The notes beneath the pieces were generated by a model. The model saw nothing but the letters and a program-made list of their open reading frames with translations. It had not been told where the DNA came from and did not search any database. Made by a program: the position numbers and the translations under genes. 64,000 nucleotides of DNA from Polynucleobacter sp. AP-Capit-er-40B-B4 (lineage in GTDB: Bacteria > Pseudomonadota > Gammaproteobacteria > Burkholderiales > Burkholderiaceae). This document shows, piece after piece, positions 37,015-46,719 of this stretch; position 1 is the stretch's first letter; each line of letters opens with the position of its first letter. The DNA lies in the NCBI RefSeq assembly GCF_018882245.1, contig NZ_JACVOV010000001.1:496001-560000 (forward strand), given 5' to 3'.

Positions 37015-37785
37015 ATGAGCAAACTCGGCACTCTGTATTTAGTTCCAAACACCTTGGGTGATGATGGCCGTGCTGAACAACTACCTTGGGTGCTTCCTGC
37101 GGAAACGATTACACAATCAGCCAAGCTCAAACATTGGATTGTCGAAGATGCCAAAACAGCACGCGCCCTATTAAAAGCAATTGATTCTGTTTCACCATTA
37201 GCATGCACCATTCAAGAAATGCAGATGAGCGAATGGCGAGGTGCGGCGCGTAACGCAAAGTATGGCGACTCAGTAAAACCTGCTGACCTTCTCAAGCCTC
37301 TACTTGCCGGAAACGATATGGGCCTCATGTCAGAAGCAGGAGTACCTGGCGTGGCTGACCCTGGCGCGGAGTTGGTTCTAGCGGCACATAAGCTGGGCGC
37401 ACAAGTAAAGCCATTGGTTGGGCCAAGCTCAATTTTGCTAGGGCTCATGGCTAGTGGACTAAATGGTCAGCGCTTTGCATTTCAAGGATATCTACCTCAT
37501 GACGTCCATGAGCGCACAGCAAAACTGAAACAGCTAGAAATTGAATCTCGCAAATTACAACAAACTCAAATTTGGATTGAGACGCCTTATCGCAATACTG
37601 CGATGTTGATGGCATGCAACAATTCACTGGCGCCTCAAAGCTTGTTGTGTCTTGGTGTAGACCTGAGTCTTCCATCAGAAATGATTGTCACTTTATCAAT
37701 TGCAGACTGGCGCAAACGCTATCCGAATGAAGCTGCATGTGCCTCGCTACAAAATAGGCCAACAGTATTTCTACTATTGGCCTAA
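37015..37785 (+). CDS. SAM-dependent methyltransferase of the tetrapyrrole methylase/RsmI fold
   Basis: A 256-residue protein of the tetrapyrrole methylase superfamily. GTLYLVPNTLGDD opens it where RsmI has the LYVVATPIGN start, and MGLMSEAGVPGVADPG and the LVGPSSI motif match the SAM-binding strand loops. It is a divergent relative of RsmI, the 16S C1402 2'-O-methyltransferase; this subgroup has no firmly known substrate. It follows maf on the same strand and ends tail to tail with sppA. Confidence 0.8.
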   Translation: MSKLGTLYLVPNTLGDDGRAEQLPWVLPAETITQSAKLKHWIVEDAKTARALLKAIDSVSPLACTIQEMQMSEWRGAARNAKYGDSVKPADLLKPLLAGNDMGLMSEAGVPGVADPGAELVLAAHKLGAQVKPLVGPSSILLGLMASGLNGQRFAFQGYLPHDVHERTAKLKQLEIESRKLQQTQIWIETPYRNTAMLMACNNSLAPQSLLCLGVDLSLPSEMIVTLSIADWRKRYPNEAACASLQNRPTVFLLLA

Positions 37786-37819
37786 GTCTTTAACGCTTTA
37801 GTTTTGCTTTTTGCTTTAT

Positions 37820-38767
37820 CTACTTAAGATCAGGCGACTTAACCAAAGCCTTGCCAGCAGCGGCTCCAGCTTCTGCACCAAAGCGCTTAGCAACACGCTC
37901 AGCAAAGTTTTCTTTCATGGTGTAGTCCAGAATATCGGGCGCCTTAAAGATATCGCGCGCAACTGTATCAACAGTACCGTAACCATCGGCCAGGCCGATC
38001 TTTACAGCTTGCTCGCCATTCCAAATACGTCCAGAAAATAAATCTGGAACCTCTTTTAAACGGTCGCCTCGCCCTTCTTTAACTACCGCAATAAATTGCT
38101 GATGAATTTCATCAATCATGGTTCTGACCATTTCCACTTGCTTTGGATCCTCTTTGCTAAATGGATCTAGCATGCCTTTATTGGAGCCAGAAGTAATCAT
38201 GCGGCGAGTCACACCTAACTTATCCATTAAGCCTGTAAAACCAAAGCCTTCCATGATCACGCCAATGGAGCCTACCAAGCTCGCTTTATCTACCAAGATT
38301 TGATCTGCTGCTACAGCAACGTAGTAGCCGCCCGATGCGCAGATATCTTCTACCACTACATAAAAAGGTTTTTTGGGATAAAGCTTACGCAGACGATGAA
38401 TCTCGTCATTAATCATGCCGGCCTGCACCGGGGATCCGCCAGGACTATTAATACGCAATACAACACCGGCGCTGCCTTCATTCTCAAATGCCGCCAATAA
38501 AGATGAATTGACATCCATTGCATTGGCCATTGAACTCGAGGAGATTTCTCCTTCAAGAGTTACTAGTGCGGTATGTTTTTCAACTCCCATTCCCTTGCCG
38601 GGAAGATGAAAATCAAATATCGATAGCAAGACACCCACGATCACTAACAAAGTCAGAACTCGCAATACAGCCTTCCAACGACGCGCTTTACGAGTCTCTT
38701 TTAAATTTTCCAACAAGAGGTGCTCTAGAGCTTGGCGCTCCCAATTTGGGTTTGGATTGTTTTCCAT
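37820..38767 (-). CDS. sppA: Signal peptide peptidase SppA (short S49 form)
   Basis: A 315-residue inner-membrane peptidase that digests cleaved signal peptides. One transmembrane segment (about 38-58) follows a cytoplasmic tail. The S49 core has NSPGGSPVQAG, the Ser of CASGGYYVA, and a later Lys in SGSNKGMLDPF as the likely Ser-Lys dyad; GSIGVIMEGFGF is conserved. It is half the size of E. coli SppA, as in Gram-positive and many betaproteobacteria. It follows the HAD gene by 12 bases. Confidence 0.92.
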   Translation of the reverse strand: MENNPNPNWERQALEHLLLENLKETRKARRWKAVLRVLTLLVIVGVLLSIFDFHLPGKGMGVEKHTALVTLEGEISSSSMANAMDVNSSLLAAFENEGSAGVVLRINSPGGSPVQAGMINDEIHRLRKLYPKKPFYVVVEDICASGGYYVAVAADQILVDKASLVGSIGVIMEGFGFTGLMDKLGVTRRMITSGSNKGMLDPFSKEDPKQVEMVRTMIDEIHQQFIAVVKEGRGDRLKEVPDLFSGRIWNGEQAVKIGLADGYGTVDTVARDIFKAPDILDYTMKENFAERVAKRFGAEAGAAAGKALVKSPDLK

Positions 38768-38779
38768 CTTTTTACTTCC

Positions 38780-39460
38780 TTAGTGTTGCAGGTTATTTTT
38801 AAGCCATTGAGAAAGCTGCGCAACATCATCAACATGAACTAATGATGGCGATTCTTTAAGAGTGCTTGGGGGGTGGGCGCCATAAGTAACAGCTACAGCA
38901 TCTACACCAGCATTAGCAGCCATGTCCAAGTCGTGCGTGGTGTCGCCAATCATAAGCATACGGCGTGTTGGCACCTGGGTGACATCCGATAATTCCAATA
39001 ACATTCCTGGATGAGGCTTGGAGAATGACTCATCGGCTGTACGAGTCTCATGAAAGAGATGGCCAATCTGATGGTGCTTTAGTGAACGATCTAAACCTAC
39101 ACGAGATTTACCTGTAGCAACACCCAACAAATATTGTTGGGAATGCAATTCTTCTAAAAGCTCACGAATGCCAACGAACAAATCGAGCTCATGATCTTTG
39201 GCTAGGTAGTGATATCGAAAACGTTCAGTTAGCTTTGGAAAATGAATCGGCTCAATCCAAGGCACCGCTCTTCTCAACGAATCCTGGATTCCCAAACCAA
39301 TTACTGAACTTGCCAGGGTATCGTCTGGCGCCTTAAAACCCAAATCACGACAAGCTTGCTGAATGCAATGGACGATCGTTGGCGTGGAATCCATAATAGT
39401 TCCATCCCAATCCCAAACAATCAGGTCATAAGGTCGATTAGATTTACTTGTTTGAGGCAT
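38780..39460 (-). CDS. HAD-IA family phosphatase
   Basis: A 226-residue HAD hydrolase with DWDGTIMDS (nucleophile D), the Ser/Thr motif in GVATGKSR, the lysine region KPHPGML and the acidic GDTTHDLDMA. It resembles phosphoglycolate phosphatase Gph, but substrate cannot be read from sequence. It lies between rluC (11 bases) and sppA (12 bases), likely one operon; the link to these genes is positional and does not prove a role. Confidence 0.88.
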   Translation of the reverse strand: MPQTSKSNRPYDLIVWDWDGTIMDSTPTIVHCIQQACRDLGFKAPDDTLASSVIGLGIQDSLRRAVPWIEPIHFPKLTERFRYHYLAKDHELDLFVGIRELLEELHSQQYLLGVATGKSRVGLDRSLKHHQIGHLFHETRTADESFSKPHPGMLLELSDVTQVPTRRMLMIGDTTHDLDMAANAGVDAVAVTYGAHPPSTLKESPSLVHVDDVAQLSQWLKNNLQH

Positions 39461-39471
39461 GCTAATTTTTA

Positions 39472-40476
39472 TTACTCAAAGGTTTTCATCATGGCGGTAA
39501 ATTCTGGGGGCAATGGCGATTCAATGCGCATCTTTTCGCCAGTGCGTGGGTGCGTAAAGCCAGCTAGATGGGCATGCAAATAAAGGCGCTTAGATTTAAT
39601 CGCTTTATCTAAATCCTCAAAACCATACTTATCATCACCCAAAATTGCGTATCCTAATTTTTGCAAGTGCACACGAATCTGATGAGTGCGCCCCGTCTTG
39701 AGCTGAGCCTCTGCAAGCGTAATGGCAGCACCTTCACGCTTGAGTGCCTTGGTCACTCGCAAAGCGGTGTGACTTGGCAAGCCATCTGGGTCAACTCGCA
39801 CACGGCGCTCCCCGTTCGGCAGAAGATATTTGTGCAGCGGATATTTGAGCTGCATGGTTTGGGCGCCCTGCACGATTTCACCATGTGCAAGCAAGTAATA
39901 ACGCTTATCGGTTTGACCTTCACGGATTTGACGATGGAGCTCAACCAAAGCGCTACGCTTTTTAGCCAGCAGCAAAACGCCTGAGGTATCTCGGTCTAAA
40001 CGATGTACTAATTCCAGAAACTTCAGCTCGGGGCGAGTGATGCGCAAGGTTTCAATGACACCCAGAGCAATACCTGAACCACCATGCACAGCCAAACCGG
40101 CCGGCTTGTTCACTATTAATAGAGCTTCATCCTCAAACAGAATCGGCATTTTGTCCGAATAGCCATGTGCGCGAGATTTAGTTTGAGCGGAATTAACTGC
40201 TGCCATTTGGGCTGGTTCGGCAATGCGAACCGGGGGGAGGCGCACCACATCACCCTCAACCAGTCGGGTGGTTGGTTCGGCCCGCTTTTTATTAACCCGG
40301 ACCTCGCCAGATCGAATAATTCGGTAAACGTGGCTTTTTGGCACCCCTTTAGCCCAACGTAGCAAATAGTTATCCAAGCGCTGGCCAGCCTCTTCCGGAC
40401 CAATTGTCTGGAGGTGGACTGCTGCGGGAGCGGACGTTTTTACCTTGGAAGGCTTGGAAATGGGTTCAGATTTCAT
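39472..40476 (-). CDS. rluC: 23S rRNA pseudouridine synthase RluC
   Basis: A 334-residue RluA-family enzyme. An S4 RNA-binding domain (about 27-90, GQRLDNYLLRWAKGVPKSHVYRIIRSGEVRVN) precedes the catalytic domain, whose aspartate is in HRLDRDTSGVLLLAKK. The C-terminal HQIRVHLQKLGYAILGD segment is typical. E. coli RluC acts on U955, U2504 and U2580. It is divergent from rne, the same neighbourhood as E. coli. A Lys/Pro-rich N-terminal extension (about 20 residues) is not conserved. Confidence 0.93.
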   Translation of the reverse strand: MKSEPISKPSKVKTSAPAAVHLQTIGPEEAGQRLDNYLLRWAKGVPKSHVYRIIRSGEVRVNKKRAEPTTRLVEGDVVRLPPVRIAEPAQMAAVNSAQTKSRAHGYSDKMPILFEDEALLIVNKPAGLAVHGGSGIALGVIETLRITRPELKFLELVHRLDRDTSGVLLLAKKRSALVELHRQIREGQTDKRYYLLAHGEIVQGAQTMQLKYPLHKYLLPNGERRVRVDPDGLPSHTALRVTKALKREGAAITLAEAQLKTGRTHQIRVHLQKLGYAILGDDKYGFEDLDKAIKSKRLYLHAHLAGFTHPRTGEKMRIESPLPPEFTAMMKTFE

Positions 40477-40552
40477 GATTTATCTGTCTTGTGACCCCGG
40501 CGGGGGACGACAAGGGACTCAACAATACCCCATTGTCACGCAACTTGTGCCG

Positions 40553-40940
40553 TATAATCAACGCTCTAGCCAATTTATTGGCCCGAGACCAACCTGAAGT
40601 CAGGTTTGAATCGTGGAGCTTGGAGTCGCCCTTTAAAAGACTCCCGGGGTTGCCCCTCCCCCGTTGCAATGAGGCGCAGGGTTGGTGTGCCGTATGCCGC
40701 GACCCGCGATTAGAAGACAGTTTTCAGGCGCGCGCCTGCATTGATGACCTAAAGGAGGTCTCTGCGGCGATCGTCAAGTGTGGCACCGATTTAACCAACC
40801 GTTAACTGGGTGAACTAAGCAAAAAGTGCTTAGATTTGCATGATCCACACTCATAAACCGCCTTAGGCTCAGTCCTAAGTGGTATTTAACTTGTCCCCTA
40901 ACGCAGCGCGCAAGGTCACCCTCCCCCATAGGAGAGTGTT
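40553..40940 (+). promoter_or_regulatory. rne promoter -10 element and long structured 5' leader
   Basis: TATAAT at 40553-40558 has only a weak -35, so transcription should start near 40565, giving a leader of about 375 bases. It holds several hairpins: AACCTGA/TCAGGTT, GGAGTC/GACTCC, a GGCGCGCGCC palindrome near 40729-40738, CTAAGC/GCTTAG, and CTTAGG/CCTAAG. The E. coli rne leader, 361 bases, is cut by RNase E to control itself, so a similar role is likely. The 76 bases before the promoter hold no gene. Confidence 0.5.
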
Positions 40941-43580
40941 ATGAAACGCATGTTGTTTAATGCAACTCAACAAGAAGAGTTGCGAGTTGCCATCGTTGAT
41001 GGTCAAAAACTCATTGATATCGATATCGAAGCTGCCGGTCGTGAACAACGCAAAGGCAATATCTACAAAGGTGTCATTACCCGTATTGAACCTTCCCTTG
41101 AGGCCTGCTTTGTCAATTACGGCGAAGAACGTCATGGCTTCTTGCCATTCAAGGAAGTTGCCCGCAGTTACTTTAAAGAGGGCATCGACGTCCGCAATGC
41201 TTCCATTAAGGATGCTCTGCGCGAAGGTCAAGAAATCATTGTTCAAGTAGAAAAAGAAGAGCGCGGCCAAAAAGGCGCCGCCCTCACCTCCTTTATCTCC
41301 TTGGCAGGCCGTTATTTGGTATTGATGCCAAACAACCCACGTGGAGGTGGCGTATCCCGCCGTATTGAAGGTGAAGACCGTCAAGAACTCCGTGAAGCCA
41401 TGTCTCAATTAGAAGTAGCTGATGGTATGAGCATCATCGCTCGTACCGCAGGTATTGGTCGCGATGCTACTGAATTGCAGTGGGACTTAAGTTACCTCAT
41501 GCAATTGTGGAAAGCGATTGATGAAGCTGCTAAAGGCAACTCAGCGCCACTATTGATCTACCTCGAATCTAGCTTGGTGATTCGTGCAATTCGCGATTAC
41601 TTCCAACCAGATATCGGCGAGATCCTCATCGATACCGATGACATCTACGAACAAGCCGCTGCATTTATGTCTGTTGTAATGCCAGACAACTTGCCACGCG
41701 TGAAGCGCTATCAAGATGATGTGCCTTTGTTCTCACGTTTCCAAATTGAGCATCAAATTGAAACTGCGTACTCACGCACTGTGCCATTGCCATCAGGCGG
41801 CGCAATCGTGATTGACCACACTGAAGCTTTGGTTTCAGTGGACGTCAACTCAGCACGCGCAACTCGCGGCTCTGATATTGAAGAGACTGCAACCCGCACC
41901 AACTTAGAAGCTGCCGATGAAATCGCCCGTCAAGCTCGTTTACGTGACTTGGGTGGCTTAATCGTCATCGACTTCATCGATATGGAATCAAGCAAGGCTC
42001 AGAAGGATGTTGAGAATCGCCTGCGCGATGCTCTGCGTCATGACCGCGCCCGCGTTCAAATGGGCAAGATCTCCAAGTTTGGCTTGATGGAAATGTCACG
42101 CCAACGTTTGCGTCCAGCATTATCTGAAGGTAGCCATGTAACCTGCCCACGTTGTAACGGCACTGGCCACATTCGTGACACTGAATCTTCTGCATTGCAA
42201 GTTCTGCGCATCATCCAAGAAGAAGCAATGAAGGAAAACACAGCAGCGATTCATACTCAAGTACCAGTCGAAGTAGCTGCATTCCTATTGAATGAAAAAC
42301 GTGCTGAAGTGATCAAGATTGAGACTCGCTTCAAAGTAAACGTCTTGATGGTTCCAAACAAGCATTTAGAAACACCACATTACAAACTGGAGCGTTTACG
42401 TCATGACGACCCACGTCTTGACGATCAAAAAGCAAGTTATGTAATGGCTGAAGAAGCCGCTCGCGAACTCGAGACAGACACAACCGTTAGCAAGAAAGAT
42501 GCTGATGTCAAAGTGCGTCCTGAGGCTGCAGTTAAAGGCATTACGCCAACACAACCTGCGCCAATTAGCCAACCACGCCCTGCTCGCACTGAAACAGTAA
42601 AAGCAGAGAGCTCTGGTGGCTTCTTTGGATTTATTAAGAGTCTCTTTGGCTCTTCTCCAGCGGTTGAAGAAAAACCAGCCCCAAGTAATAATCGCGGCCG
42701 TAACCAAGGTCGCAACGGCAACGGTGGTGATCGCAATCGCGGTCGTAACCGTCGTGGTGAGCGCACTGAGCGTCCAGCAGCAAATGCAGCGGAAGGTACG
42801 CCAGCAGAGGGCGCTAACAACAACCGCAACCGCAACAACCGTAACGGCAATCGCAATCAAAACGGTCCTAAGCCAGAACGTCAAGAAGGTAATCGCAATC
42901 AAGCTAATGCTGCACCAGTAACACCTGCAACAGAAGCTGCTCCAGGTAGCGAAGCTACTACAGGCGCAGATGGTGAAGAGCGTCGTGGTCGTGGCCGCAA
43001 TCGTCGTGGTCGTGGCCGCGGTCAGCGTGAGCGTGGCGAACGCACTGAAGGTGGTAACGATGCCGCTGCACCAGCAACAGCCGCTTCAGCAAGTCCTTTT
43101 GCGGGCCCTCCAGTAGGAATGGCTGGCGCATCTGCAAGCATGCCGATTCAGAACCTTGCTAATAGCTTTGGAAATGCAAAGCCTGCTGCGGAGAAACAAG
43201 AAAGACAAGAGCGCGCACCACGTGCTCCACGTCAATCCAATCGCCCTGCACAAAACACTGCACCTGCGTCAGCCCCAGCTACCCAAGCCGCAGCGCCTGT
43301 TGCAGCAGTAGCTGCTGCAGTAGAAGTCATTAGTAAGCCTGCTCCAGAACTTCCGAAGGTTGCCTTCCAGGCGCTTGAGGAAACTCCGTTGCATAGCGTT
43401 GTGCAATCCGCCGGCATGATCTGGGTTGCTACAGACTCATCAAAGCACGCTGAAGCTCAAAATCAGATTCAGGCAGAGCCTGTGGCACATAACTTAGGCA
43501 GAGCACCTAAGCCTGCTGCTCAGCTTCCTGAAGGCCCAATGGTTTTAGTTGAAACCGGCGGCCAAGAAAAAACGGTTTAA
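40941..43580 (+). CDS. rne: Ribonuclease E
   Basis: An 879-residue RNase E, the core of the degradosome. The N-terminal half has the S1 domain (about 36-120), the DNase I-like catalytic site (VSVDVNSARATRG, LIVIDFID), and the Zn-link CPRCNGTGH. The C-terminal part (about 530-879) is unstructured, with Arg/Asn/Gly-rich runs (NRGRNQGRNGNGGDRNRG region, about 580-720) for RNA binding and Ala/Pro-rich spacers, with a last conserved segment PMVLVETGGQEK. ATG 40941 follows AGGAGAG. It likely regulates itself through its leader. Confidence 0.95.
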   Translation: MKRMLFNATQQEELRVAIVDGQKLIDIDIEAAGREQRKGNIYKGVITRIEPSLEACFVNYGEERHGFLPFKEVARSYFKEGIDVRNASIKDALREGQEIIVQVEKEERGQKGAALTSFISLAGRYLVLMPNNPRGGGVSRRIEGEDRQELREAMSQLEVADGMSIIARTAGIGRDATELQWDLSYLMQLWKAIDEAAKGNSAPLLIYLESSLVIRAIRDYFQPDIGEILIDTDDIYEQAAAFMSVVMPDNLPRVKRYQDDVPLFSRFQIEHQIETAYSRTVPLPSGGAIVIDHTEALVSVDVNSARATRGSDIEETATRTNLEAADEIARQARLRDLGGLIVIDFIDMESSKAQKDVENRLRDALRHDRARVQMGKISKFGLMEMSRQRLRPALSEGSHVTCPRCNGTGHIRDTESSALQVLRIIQEEAMKENTAAIHTQVPVEVAAFLLNEKRAEVIKIETRFKVNVLMVPNKHLETPHYKLERLRHDDPRLDDQKASYVMAEEAARELETDTTVSKKDADVKVRPEAAVKGITPTQPAPISQPRPARTETVKAESSGGFFGFIKSLFGSSPAVEEKPAPSNNRGRNQGRNGNGGDRNRGRNRRGERTERPAANAAEGTPAEGANNNRNRNNRNGNRNQNGPKPERQEGNRNQANAAPVTPATEAAPGSEATTGADGEERRGRGRNRRGRGRGQRERGERTEGGNDAAAPATAASASPFAGPPVGMAGASASMPIQNLANSFGNAKPAAEKQERQERAPRAPRQSNRPAQNTAPASAPATQAAAPVAAVAAAVEVISKPAPELPKVAFQALEETPLHSVVQSAGMIWVATDSSKHAEAQNQIQAEPVAHNLGRAPKPAAQLPEGPMVLVETGGQEKTV

Positions 43581-43673
43581 GCCATCTAAAGCTTTTTCTC
43601 CAGACTGCCATTTATCCCAAAAGGATATTTGGCGGTTTGGCAGAAACCCCGTTTCACAGCCATAATTGCGAAC

Positions 43674-44789
43674 ATGGTTGAAAAAGTAATCCCCATCCGA
43701 CTTGACGAAGGCAAAGGCCTGACGCCCTCTATTGGCGCGCAGCTTGTCACGCCTCATGGCCATACCAAAGATACTCGTGGGCGCACCTTAAGAGATCTAC
43801 GCATATCCGTTACTGATCGTTGCAACTTCCGCTGCACCTATTGCATGCCTAAAGAAGTTTTTGATCAAAACTATCCATATCTTGCTCACAAAGAATTACT
43901 GAGCTTCGAAGAAATCGCCAGACTCACTTCTATCTTTTCCACCTTGGGTGTTGAAAAAATTCGACTAACTGGTGGTGAGCCCTTGCTTCGTAAAAACTTA
44001 GAAGTGCTCATCGAGATGTTGGCAAAAATTCCAGCATCCAATGGCAAGCCACTAGACCTTACCCTCACTACTAACGGTAGCATCTTGCGTAAAAAAGCTG
44101 CGGCGTTAAAAGCGGCTGGCCTGCACAGATTAACTGTCAGCCTCGATGGCTTAGATGATGCCATCTTCAAGAAAATGAATGATGTCGATTTTCCGGTGGC
44201 TGATGTACTCGATGGAATTGCCGCAGCCCAAGAGGTTGGCTTTCAGAACATCAAAGTTAATATGGTGGTGAAAAAAGGCACCAATGATCATGAGATCGTT
44301 GCGATGGCAAAACACTTTAAAGGCAGCGGCGTCATTCTGCGCTTTATTGAGTTTATGGATGTAGGCAGCTCTAATGGCTGGAACATGGAGCAAGTACTGC
44401 CCTCTAAAGAAGTCATTGCCAGAATTAATGAGGTCTTTCCACTTGAGCCTATTGAGGCCAACTACGCTGGCGAAGTTGCTCAGCGCTGGCGCTATGTCGA
44501 TGGCTCAGGCGAGATTGGAGTGATCTCTAGCGTCACACAGACCTTCTGTCATGAATGCTCTAGAGCGCGCATCTCCACTAATGGGCAAATGTATCTCTGT
44601 CTCTTCGCTAATGAAGGTTTTGATTTCAAAACGTTATTGCGCTCTGGTAAATCCGATTTAGAAATTGCCAACGCGGTGATGAATACCTGGGCAACCCGTG
44701 AGGATCACTACTCTGAGATTAGAGGGTCCAATACCGCAAAGCTAGCAACAGGCGGTCGCAAAGTTGAAATGTCTTATATTGGTGGTTAA
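43674..44789 (+). CDS. moaA: GTP 3',8-cyclase MoaA
   Basis: A 371-residue radical SAM enzyme making the cyclised GTP intermediate of molybdenum cofactor. The first cluster motif C50-x3-C54-x2-C57 (RCNFRCTYC) and the C-terminal cluster [10 protein letters not shown] are complete. The frame is open 15 codons upstream to a TTG, but ATG 43674 fits the usual length better; it lacks a strong ribosome site. It follows rne by 93 bases and overlaps mobA by one base (TAATG). It starts a moaA-mobA-moeA operon. Confidence 0.94.
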   Translation: MVEKVIPIRLDEGKGLTPSIGAQLVTPHGHTKDTRGRTLRDLRISVTDRCNFRCTYCMPKEVFDQNYPYLAHKELLSFEEIARLTSIFSTLGVEKIRLTGGEPLLRKNLEVLIEMLAKIPASNGKPLDLTLTTNGSILRKKAAALKAAGLHRLTVSLDGLDDAIFKKMNDVDFPVADVLDGIAAAQEVGFQNIKVNMVVKKGTNDHEIVAMAKHFKGSGVILRFIEFMDVGSSNGWNMEQVLPSKEVIARINEVFPLEPIEANYAGEVAQRWRYVDGSGEIGVISSVTQTFCHECSRARISTNGQMYLCLFANEGFDFKTLLRSGKSDLEIANAVMNTWATREDHYSEIRGSNTAKLATGGRKVEMSYIGG

Positions 44790-45394
44790 TGATTTCGACT
44801 AAAGATATTACTGGACTAATCCTTGCTGGCGGACGTGCGCAACGCATGGGTGGTATTGATAAAGGTCTAATTCCATTTCACGGCAAACCACTCATCGAGT
44901 CAGCCATCGCAAAGCTCAAGCCTCAGGTACAAACTATTGTGATTAATGCCAACCGCAGCATCACAAAGTACGCGGCTTATGGCTACCCAGTCATCATGGA
45001 TGAGACGCCTGATTTTTCGGGCCCCTTGGCTGGATTCTCAGTGGGCTTGAAGGCGTGTAAGACACCCTACCTTCTGATATCACCGTGCGACTCACCATTA
45101 CTCCCCAACAATCTCGCTGAGCAATTAGCTGCCGAGATGGAGCGTGGTCACTTTCAATTGGTTTACGCCTCTAGTAAAGAAGCGGATGGTAAGGTTTGGG
45201 CGCAACCGGTTTTTTGCTTGATGCGCAGTAACTTAAAAGACTCATTGGATCAATTTCTACAAAAAGGTGATCTCAAAATCGATCGTTGGTTTAAAGAGTT
45301 GCGTAGTAGCACGGTGATTTTTGATGACTCTCAAGTATTTGCCAACGTCAATACGCCTGAAGAACTCAAAAAACTTGAAGGAGTGTCTGCATGA
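44789..45394 (+). CDS. mobA: Molybdenum cofactor guanylyltransferase
   Basis: A 201-residue nucleotidyltransferase that adds GMP to molybdopterin. LILAGGRAQRMGGIDKGLIPFHGKPL is the GTP-binding signature, and DETPDFSGPLAGF and ISPCDSPLLP are conserved. It overlaps moaA by one base at the start and moeA by 4 bases (ATGA) at the end, so all three are translationally coupled. Molybdenum enzymes such as MsrP, encoded in this window, would use the product. Confidence 0.94.
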   Translation: MISTKDITGLILAGGRAQRMGGIDKGLIPFHGKPLIESAIAKLKPQVQTIVINANRSITKYAAYGYPVIMDETPDFSGPLAGFSVGLKACKTPYLLISPCDSPLLPNNLAEQLAAEMERGHFQLVYASSKEADGKVWAQPVFCLMRSNLKDSLDQFLQKGDLKIDRWFKELRSSTVIFDDSQVFANVNTPEELKKLEGVSA

Positions 45395-46707
45395 GTCACT
45401 CCCCAAATCAACCTATTCTTTTGACTTCATCACTACATGTTGATGATGCTCGCAAAGCAATTGCGGCACTAGTTGATGACCTCATTCAAGAGTCCAGGGC
45501 CATTAATGATCCTGCTGATATTGAAACTGTCTCATTAGATCAAGCTATTGACCGCATTCTAGCGGTCGACCTTCTATCGCCAATTGATGTTCCTGCTGCA
45601 GATAACTCAGCAATGGATGGTTTTGCATTTGACGGCAAATGTCTTAATACAAGCAATCCATCAGTCTCATTGCGCATCGTGGGCACTGCCTTTGCAGGTA
45701 AGCCTTATGAGGGCAAAGTTGGCCCTGGTGAATGCCTGAAGATCATGACGGGTGCAGTGATGCCTGCTGGCTGCGATACAGTAATTCCACAAGAGTTCAC
45801 CACTGCAAAAGATGAGCTCAACATTGAATTTAAGCAAGATCAACTAAAGCTTGGTGAGAATAGACGCTTACGCGGCGAAGATCTTCAACAAGGCAAGGCT
45901 GCTATTGCTGCGGGTCGCTTGCTCCGCCCATCTGATTTAGGACTCGCAGCTTCATTAGGCATTGCAACGCTCCAAGTAAAACGAAAACTGAAGGTAGCTA
46001 TTCTATCTTCCGGAGATGAACTGCGATCTTTAGGTCAAGCATTGGATGCTGGCAGCATTTACGATAGCAATCGCTACAGCCTCACAGGTTTGCTGAATCG
46101 CCTAAATCTAGAAATCATTGACTGCGGCATTGTGCGCGATGATCCCGCATCTTTGAAACAAGCCTTTATTGAGGCCGCCAATAAAGCAGATGTCTTAATT
46201 TCTTCTGGCGGCGTTTCTGTTGGTGAGGCGGATTTCACAAAGCAAATCATGCAAGAGTTAGGTGATGTGGGCTTCTGGAAAATCGCCATGCGTCCAGGAC
46301 GGCCAATGGCATTTGGTGTACTCAAGCCAGTCGCTGGAAAATCACCAGCTCGTAAAACCCTCTTCTTTGGCTTACCTGGAAACCCGGTCGCGGTCATGGT
46401 GACTTTCTATCAATTTGTTCGTGCCGCCCTCTTGCAACTCAATGGCGCGAATCAAACACAGCCGCCGCTAACTCAGGCTGTCGCTGAGGCCCCCATTCGG
46501 AAAAAGCCTGGTCGCACTGAGTTTCAACGCGCCATCTTGGGACGCAGTGCTGATGGCAAGCCAACAGTCAGATTAACTGGCAGCCAAGGTGCTGGGATCT
46601 TGCGATCCATGAGTGAGGCAAATTGCTTTGTCATCCTAGGTCACGAACAGGGAAATGTTGCCGCTGGAGACTGGGTAGATATAGCGCTTTTTGATGGACT
46701 GCTTTAA
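45391..46707 (+). CDS. moeA: Molybdopterin molybdenumtransferase MoeA
   Basis: A 438-residue enzyme inserting molybdate into adenylated molybdopterin. VPAADNSAMDGFAF and MTGAVMPAGCDTVIPQE mark domains I-II, and SSGGVSVGEADF marks the MogA-like domain III. GLPGNPVAVMVTF is also a family signature. It overlaps mobA by four bases and ends 12 bases before a small membrane-protein gene. Length is slightly above E. coli MoeA (411). Confidence 0.95.
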   Translation: MSHSPNQPILLTSSLHVDDARKAIAALVDDLIQESRAINDPADIETVSLDQAIDRILAVDLLSPIDVPAADNSAMDGFAFDGKCLNTSNPSVSLRIVGTAFAGKPYEGKVGPGECLKIMTGAVMPAGCDTVIPQEFTTAKDELNIEFKQDQLKLGENRRLRGEDLQQGKAAIAAGRLLRPSDLGLAASLGIATLQVKRKLKVAILSSGDELRSLGQALDAGSIYDSNRYSLTGLLNRLNLEIIDCGIVRDDPASLKQAFIEAANKADVLISSGGVSVGEADFTKQIMQELGDVGFWKIAMRPGRPMAFGVLKPVAGKSPARKTLFFGLPGNPVAVMVTFYQFVRAALLQLNGANQTQPPLTQAVAEAPIRKKPGRTEFQRAILGRSADGKPTVRLTGSQGAGILRSMSEANCFVILGHEQGNVAAGDWVDIALFDGLL

Positions 46708-46719
46708 GATTGCGTCATC

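Noticed and set aside
40491..40805. Open frame of 104 codons upstream of rne
   Set aside because: It lies over the rne promoter and structured leader, without a ribosome site or homology cue.
42396..42902. Minus-strand open frames opposite the RNase E tail
   Set aside because: They are shadows of the Arg/Asn-rich repetitive codons of rne, with low-complexity composition.
43581..43673. Possible molybdenum-cofactor riboswitch before moaA
   Set aside because: Only about 93 bases lie between rne and moaA; a small TATCC/GGATA hairpin is present, but I see none of the longer conserved Moco motif structure.
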